In this document: piece by piece, positions 6,910 through 9,984 of the stretch
Layout of the letters: the number at the start of each line of letters is the position of its first letter
How positions within the stretch are numbered: the stretch's first letter is position 1
Source: Thermoplasmatota archaeon
Lineage (GTDB): Archaea; Thermoplasmatota; E2; DHVEG-1
NCBI GenBank assembly: GCA_016930995.1
Contig: JAFGFQ010000085.1
Location: 1-9,984, forward strand
Direction of reading: 5' to 3'
DNA length: 9,984 bases
Position numbers and translations under genes: made by a program
Notes under the pieces: model-generated
Databases searched by the model: none
The model's input: the letters and a program-made list of their open reading frames with translations, nothing else
Told to the model about the DNA's origin: nothing

Positions 6910-7337
6910 AAACAAAAAAAAGTATAATCGCAATTGGGCTAGTGCTTATCGCTGCCATCGCAGCAGGGACTGTCATTGGAGTAAATCTTACAGCAGACAA
7001 AAAAAAGACCCCACAGACACCCCTGGTTTTCTCCCTTACTGCAGAGAATCACGAGACAACCATCTCCCTGAAAAAAGCTGACATGATCAATCTCACTTTA
7101 CCAGACTATGGCGACGGTGGTTATATCTGGACAATACTCCAATACGACGAAAACATCCTGCATCAAACCGATAGTTTTCAATGGGGTGGCTCTGGGATGC
7201 TAGGTGATTTTGGTAAAGACACATGGCTTTTTACCGCGATAAACCCAGGAAGCACTCTCCTTGAACTGCGCTGCCAACGCCCATTCGGTGAACAGGACAT
7301 CTGTCAGACATTCAACGTGACCATCACCGTGGTCTAA
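6906..7337 (+). CDS. Chagasin-like cysteine peptidase inhibitor (family I42)
   Basis: This 143-residue protein has Lys-rich residues 1-5, a hydrophobic helix at 6-26 (signal peptide or membrane anchor), a short Lys/Thr/Pro linker to about 40, and then a chagasin fold at about 41-143. The three inhibitory loops of the family are recognisable: the NPTTGY-like loop as PDYGDGGYIW (66-75), the glycine loop as WGGSGMLG (93-100), and the RPW-like loop as CQRPFG (123-128, Phe replacing Trp). Chagasins block papain-family enzymes by wedging these loops into the active-site cleft. The gene is divergent from the C1 peptidase, and both products are exported, so that enzyme is the obvious candidate target; this is inference. 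Its role could be protecting the cell envelope from its own or foreign peptidases. The ATG lacks a strong Shine-Dalgarno; GTGAT lies 8-12 bases before it. Confidence 0.82.
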   Translation: MKTKKSIIAIGLVLIAAIAAGTVIGVNLTADKKKTPQTPLVFSLTAENHETTISLKKADMINLTLPDYGDGGYIWTILQYDENILHQTDSFQWGGSGMLGDFGKDTWLFTAINPGSTLLELRCQRPFGEQDICQTFNVTITVV

Positions 7338-7339
7338 CC

Positions 7340-7354
7340 TTTTTTCTTTTTTTT
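7340..7354 (+). terminator. Bipartite poly-T terminator of the chagasin gene
   Basis: Two bases after the TAA the sequence reads six T, one C and eight T, then nine A. The T8/A9 junction could also fold as a weak hairpin. The layout matches the terminators of the C25 and C1 genes. Confidence 0.6.
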
Positions 7355-7547
7355 AAAAAAAAAGCATTATTGTAATCCCCAGGAGAGACTCCCTTCTATA
7401 ATAATTTTCACAAGTACTGAAACAGTGGTGTTGATATCGAGTTTTACTAATATATTGTTCAAATCATTATTTTACCTCATAATTTCTTTTCGTTTGATAA
7501 AAAAAATCAAGAATAATTTAATAAATCATCTCAGCCTCTTAAGATAT

Positions 7548-7626
7548 GATACTATCAGGAAAGGACAAAAAATCGGGCTGAACTACAAGGAACAGCCCAG
7601 CATACTCACGATTCAGTCATAGTATC
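7548..7626. repeat. Nested stem structure, possible structured RNA
   Basis: GATACTAT (7548-7555) is the exact reverse complement of ATAGTATC (7619-7626). An upstream/downstream ATAT extends the match if one base is bulged. Inside, GGGCTG (7575-7580) pairs with CAGCCC (7593-7598) around a 12-base loop. The size and layout resemble a small structured RNA, but it is not a tRNA: no D arm, T arm or CCA-side pairing was found. Confidence 0.4.
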
Positions 7627-7635
7627 TATATTAGT

Positions 7636-7836
7636 GGTGAAGGACCATGGAGAAAGCCTCCTTATCAAACTTCCTAAGGCGGCATCATGGTTTGCAAAAC
7701 TAGGAAATGCCTTACTTCCCGCGGTTATACGCGTATTTCCTTCCCCTTTGAACATCCTAAAAGGATTTGCAAACCCACTCATCTGGTTCATAGATGATGC
7801 CGCTCCCCTAAAAAACCTTCTCTCTATCCCTTCACC
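7636..7836. repeat. Imperfect nested inverted-repeat element (about 200 bp)
   Basis: Several matching arms face each other: GGTGAAGG (7636-7643) with CCTTCACC (7829-7836); GCGGCATCAT (7679-7688) with ATGATGCCGC (7794-7803); TTTGCAAA (7691-7698 and 7766-7773, itself palindromic); AGGAAAT (7702-7708) with ATTTCCT (7735-7741), centred exactly on CCGCGG (7719-7724). The right arm carries extra bases, so the palindrome is decayed or bulged. The block is more G+C-rich than its surroundings. It could be a miniature inverted-repeat element, a remnant of an insertion, or an RNA hairpin. No target-site duplication was identified. Confidence 0.5.
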
Positions 7837-7922
7837 GCTTCCCCTATCTTTTTAATAATTCTATAAAAAAAGTAAAACAAATGCCACTTCTCAGATTCTT
7901 CCTTTTTCTTTTAAAGAAAGAA

Positions 7923-7942
7923 GAAAAAAAATAAGAAAAAGA
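7923..7942 (-). terminator. T-rich terminator of the C11 gene
   Basis: On the minus strand, after the stop at 7956, the sequence reads CCCC, CTC, five T, CTTA and a run of eight T. It is less regular than the other three terminators in the window. Confidence 0.5.
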
Positions 7943-7955
7943 GGGGAAATAAGAA

Positions 7956-9701
7956 TTATACAGGAATGATCCAAACACCTGCAATGAACCTCTTCATCAC
8001 GAGACCTTTGAATTCACTGAACGGAAGATACCCACAGCACGGATACTCACCAGAGGTATCTGTCAGTACCTTTACGGTTCGCTGCTGCCCAACGATTGCA
8101 TCGATCTCAAGGACCTTTATCGGAAGGAAACGAAAACCTATCTCAGAGTTTTTCTCTAAACTTGTAATCATCCCAATAAGGACAATCCGTGATTTCCCTT
8201 GGAGAATCGGTATCTTCACTGCAAGGTTTGCCCACTCACTCTCAGCACCAATAATGTCTTTTGCCTTGGCTTTTAGAGTATAGGTATCTTTCGTCTGCCA
8301 AGAATGATTGACCGTTATCTGTTCACTTGAATTATATGGACCAAGCCATCCCGTTGAGGTCCCATCACCCCAATCAATGAGATACGATACTTGGTGGTCC
8401 TCTGGGTCAATGGCCTCAAAGGTATAAGTATAATTCACACCGATTTTTCCTTTCGCAGGTCCGTCGATGGTTGGTTTGGCTGGAGCAGTATTATTCGCAA
8501 TCCCGAGATATTCCCTGAGGAATTCATCCCAATGAGTTTCCATTGCGAAATTTGTTGCCTCATACGGGGATGGAAGCGTGGCGTACCGCAAGCTATCATT
8601 GTAATCTCCCGCTCTGCGAGGGAAGTAAATACTGAGCCCATGAGCAGGATCCGTAGGCAGATGCACATTGGCAATGACTCCGATATCCATTGATGCTTTG
8701 ATAGAGTTTTTAATGCTGATAAAATCAGGGTCGCTTATTGTACATAAATCCAAGAAATTATACAAATCGATGTAATAATCGATATACCAAAGACGAGCAT
8801 ACACCCGTGCACCTTCCAGTGCAGTGGTTATCTGACCCTTATATTGGCTGAGGTGATCTAGGAAAAAAACTCCTAATTCATCAATCTGCGTCTTTAAACT
8901 AGAAAGATACGTCAGGTTCGTTGCTGCCATGGTTGTCTTCATCCGGTACTGCGGGTAATCATGCGGCACGAAATAATTCACCATAGCACTCGCAAACTGT
9001 CTTGGGATTGCGGTCGGGTTACTCTTCAAATAACTAAACGACTGTACATATGGCCATTCACCTAGCATCGCACATTCCGGGTATGCGACAAAGAAATCGA
9101 CACAGGAGTGTATCTGATAAGCTACCTCGATGTTCCCAGTCATACATGTTTCGATCCCAAGGACATCGAGTCTTTCTGATCCATTGCCAGTGATCTGATT
9201 TAATGCATCAAGAAGTTCTGGCATCGTTATCATCTGACCTCGCCCATGATCATCCCAGCAGACCCCTTGCCAGCCGCTTCCCTTGTTGCTTGAGATAAAC
9301 AATGCGTAATGGGCCGCAGCAATCTCATTTTTCACTTTTGTGACATATTGGACTATCGTTGCAGGATCATCCATATGTGATTCAGATGCCCAAGACTGTT
9401 GCATAAGAGTAGTACCGTTCAGATAATACAGCTTTGTATCACCAACTGCGATTTGATCGATAAGGATAACGATACTCACCTCGGAAGACGAGCCTTCCTG
9501 TCGAATGGTCTCAAGGACCTGCCCTTGCGCAGCGGAGAGATTGTTATCCCCGACCAGATACATCATAACAACCCATTCAACAGGATCAAAGGTGGGTCTA
9601 GATCCGTTCTCAATTGTTGTTGCTTGGCCTATAACAGCTCCGATACATGCAGTGATAAGCATAATGCAGAGTAGTTTTTCTTGGATCGTTTTTCGTTTCA
9701 T
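7956..9701 (-). CDS. Secreted clostripain-like (family C11) protein with PKD-like domain; catalytic His replaced by Lys
   Basis: This is a 581-residue protein numbered from ATG at 9701. Residues 1-26 are a signal peptide. The C11 domain spans about 42-398 and opens with WVVMMYLVGDNNLS, a clear family signature. The nucleophile Cys186 is present in GIETCMTGNIEVAY, with Glu184 at the -2 position where characterised C11 enzymes have an acidic S1-pocket residue. The catalytic His normally found in HGxGW is Lys140 here (SSNKGSGW, codon AAG at 9284-9282). Residues about 407-496 form a PKD/Ig-like domain (IDWGDGTSTGW). A small C-terminal beta domain (501-581) has no recognised family. Start: GGGG at 9711-9708 lies six bases before 9701; the in-frame ATG at 9713 overlaps this tract and has none of its own. 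Without the His, classical dyad catalysis is doubtful; it may be a pseudo-peptidase, a binding protein, or use another base. Confidence 0.9.
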   Translation of the reverse strand: MKRKTIQEKLLCIMLITACIGAVIGQATTIENGSRPTFDPVEWVVMMYLVGDNNLSAAQGQVLETIRQEGSSSEVSIVILIDQIAVGDTKLYYLNGTTLMQQSWASESHMDDPATIVQYVTKVKNEIAAAHYALFISSNKGSGWQGVCWDDHGRGQMITMPELLDALNQITGNGSERLDVLGIETCMTGNIEVAYQIHSCVDFFVAYPECAMLGEWPYVQSFSYLKSNPTAIPRQFASAMVNYFVPHDYPQYRMKTTMAATNLTYLSSLKTQIDELGVFFLDHLSQYKGQITTALEGARVYARLWYIDYYIDLYNFLDLCTISDPDFISIKNSIKASMDIGVIANVHLPTDPAHGLSIYFPRRAGDYNDSLRYATLPSPYEATNFAMETHWDEFLREYLGIANNTAPAKPTIDGPAKGKIGVNYTYTFEAIDPEDHQVSYLIDWGDGTSTGWLGPYNSSEQITVNHSWQTKDTYTLKAKAKDIIGAESEWANLAVKIPILQGKSRIVLIGMITSLEKNSEIGFRFLPIKVLEIDAIVGQQRTVKVLTDTSGEYPCCGYLPFSEFKGLVMKRFIAGVWIIPV

Positions 9702-9711
9702 ATTCTTCCCC

Positions 9712-9727
9712 ATATTTCATGAAATAT
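9712..9727. promoter_or_regulatory. Perfect 16-bp palindrome in the C11 leader
   Basis: ATATTTCATGAAATAT is identical to its reverse complement. It sits directly upstream of the GGGG tract and 11 bases before the chosen start codon. It could be an operator for a dimeric repressor, or a leader RNA hairpin that affects access to the ribosome site. The half-site AAATATCG (9722-9729) recurs at 9775-9782. Confidence 0.45.
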
Positions 9728-9768
9728 CGCATTTCATTTAAGATTTCCCTGCTGGTTTTTGGACAAAC

Positions 9769-9777
9769 TTATAAAAA
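9769..9777 (-). promoter_or_regulatory. Possible TATA box of the C11 gene
   Basis: The minus strand reads TTTTTATAA, 68-76 bases before the ATG at 9701. This would give a leader of about 45 bases that includes the 16-bp palindrome. TTAAATGA near 9741-9734 is a weaker alternative closer to the start. Confidence 0.4.
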
Positions 9778-9851
9778 TATCGAAAAATCTTAAAAAAAAA
9801 AAACGGCTCCTTCCATAATGTACTATCAAGAGAGAGGGAAACCATGAAAAG

Positions 9852-9859
9852 CTATATAT
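9852..9859 (+). promoter_or_regulatory. TATA box of the tRNA-Gln gene
   Basis: CTATATAT preceded by AAAAG resembles an archaeal BRE/box A pair. It lies 40-47 bases before the mature tRNA, so the primary transcript would carry a 5' leader of roughly 20 bases for RNase P to remove. Confidence 0.55.
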
Positions 9860-9898
9860 GAAACATTCTTACTTCTGGTCTCGATAATTGTAGGTTCT

Positions 9899-9970
9899 AG
9901 CCCCGTAGTGCAGCGGTTAGCACAAGAGACTCTGGATCTCTAGACACCAGTTCGAATCTGGTCGGGGCTG
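9899..9970 (+). tRNA. tRNA-Gln (anticodon CUG)
   Basis: A complete cloverleaf can be drawn. The acceptor stem AGCCCCG (9899-9905) pairs with CGGGGCT (9963-9969). The D stem GTGC/GCAC encloses AGCGGTTA. The anticodon stem AGAGA/TCTCT has loop CTCTGGA, giving anticodon CUG for the CAG codon. The variable loop has four bases, and the T stem ACCAG/CTGGT encloses TTCGAAT. All stems are fully paired. The discriminator is G9970 and CCA is not encoded, as is usual in many archaea. No intron is present. Confidence 0.95.
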
Positions 9971-9984
9971 TCAGATGAGTGTGG

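Larger units (their letters stand above)
7338..7955. other. 618-base region without a credible gene
   Basis: This lies between the convergent chagasin and C11 genes. It starts with the chagasin terminator and an AT-rich stretch (7355-7540), then holds a nested stem (7548-7626) and a more G+C-rich palindromic block (7636-7836), and ends with the T-run of the C11 gene. Short frames exist on both strands over the palindromic block. They have no clear ribosome sites and reflect the inverted arms, so I do not call them genes. Confidence 0.55.

Noticed and set aside
7425..7622. 65-residue plus-strand frame
   Set aside because: It is AT-rich and Ile/Lys/Leu-rich, has no ribosome site, and its end runs through the 7548-7626 stem.
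7543..7631. tRNA-like fold
   Set aside because: No D or T arm, wrong loop sizes and no conserved T-loop; kept only as a possible structured RNA.
7634..7855. 73-residue plus frame, and a 61-residue minus frame over 7606-7791
   Set aside because: Both lie on the inverted-repeat arms; similar FAN/FAK pieces on both strands follow from the palindromic TTTGCAAA and not from coding. A decayed transposase was considered but no motif supports it.
9702..9713. Four-codon extension of the C11 protein (start at 9713)
   Set aside because: The ATG at 9713 overlaps the GGGG tract that serves the start at 9701.
1..9984. CRISPR array, insertion sequence or phage genes
   Set aside because: No regularly spaced direct repeats, no transposase or integrase motifs and no phage structural genes were seen. 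The tRNA-Gln 3' end lies 14 bases from the window edge, so an attachment site there cannot be judged.

Overview
This window looks like a chromosomal piece from an uncultured euryarchaeon, probably of the Thermoplasmata type that breaks down protein in sediments. The reasons are archaeal TATA boxes before nearly every gene, poly-T terminators, a tRNA-Gln gene with an archaeal-type AGCCCCG acceptor and no encoded CCA, a short zinc-ribbon protein, and several large secreted cysteine peptidases with N-glycosylation sequons and beta-sandwich accessory domains. The lineage is inferred from gene content only; no phylogenetic marker was analysed.

Layout. Positions 1-765 (minus) hold the N-terminal 255 residues of a secreted protein built from exact 92-residue carboxypeptidase-regulatory-like repeats; its end lies outside the window. 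Positions 766-1177 carry no convincing gene but contain its promoter and a strong stem-loop. A 44-residue zinc-ribbon protein (1178-1312, minus) is divergent from an unrecognised helical cytoplasmic protein (1444-1983, plus). That gene converges on a gingipain-like C25 peptidase (2004-4499, minus). Next is a papain-like C1 peptidase (4663-6519, minus) with lectin-like and Ig-like domains and an amphipathic tail. Divergent from it is a chagasin-like I42 inhibitor (6906-7337, plus). A 618-base stretch without a credible gene (7338-7955) contains two separate inverted-repeat structures. A clostripain-like C11 protein (7956-9701, minus) follows, and then a tRNA-Gln(CUG) gene (9899-9970, plus).

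How the genes relate. Five of the seven credible proteins are exported, and three belong to cysteine-peptidase families (C25, C1, C11). They appear to be separately transcribed: each has its own upstream TATA-like box, an AGGGGA-like tract 6-10 bases before the start, and a bipartite T-run terminator. The suggested role is extracellular protein degradation. The chagasin homologue beside the C1 enzyme is a natural candidate for restraining it, because the C1 protein has almost no room for an inhibitory propeptide. The C11 protein keeps its Cys but has Lys where the family has its catalytic His, so it may be an inactive or repurposed member.

The most interesting points are the C11 His-to-Lys change, the C1/chagasin divergent pair, the shared start and terminator sequences of the secreted-protein genes, the 16-bp perfect palindrome before the C11 start, and the nested palindromic element at 7636-7836.
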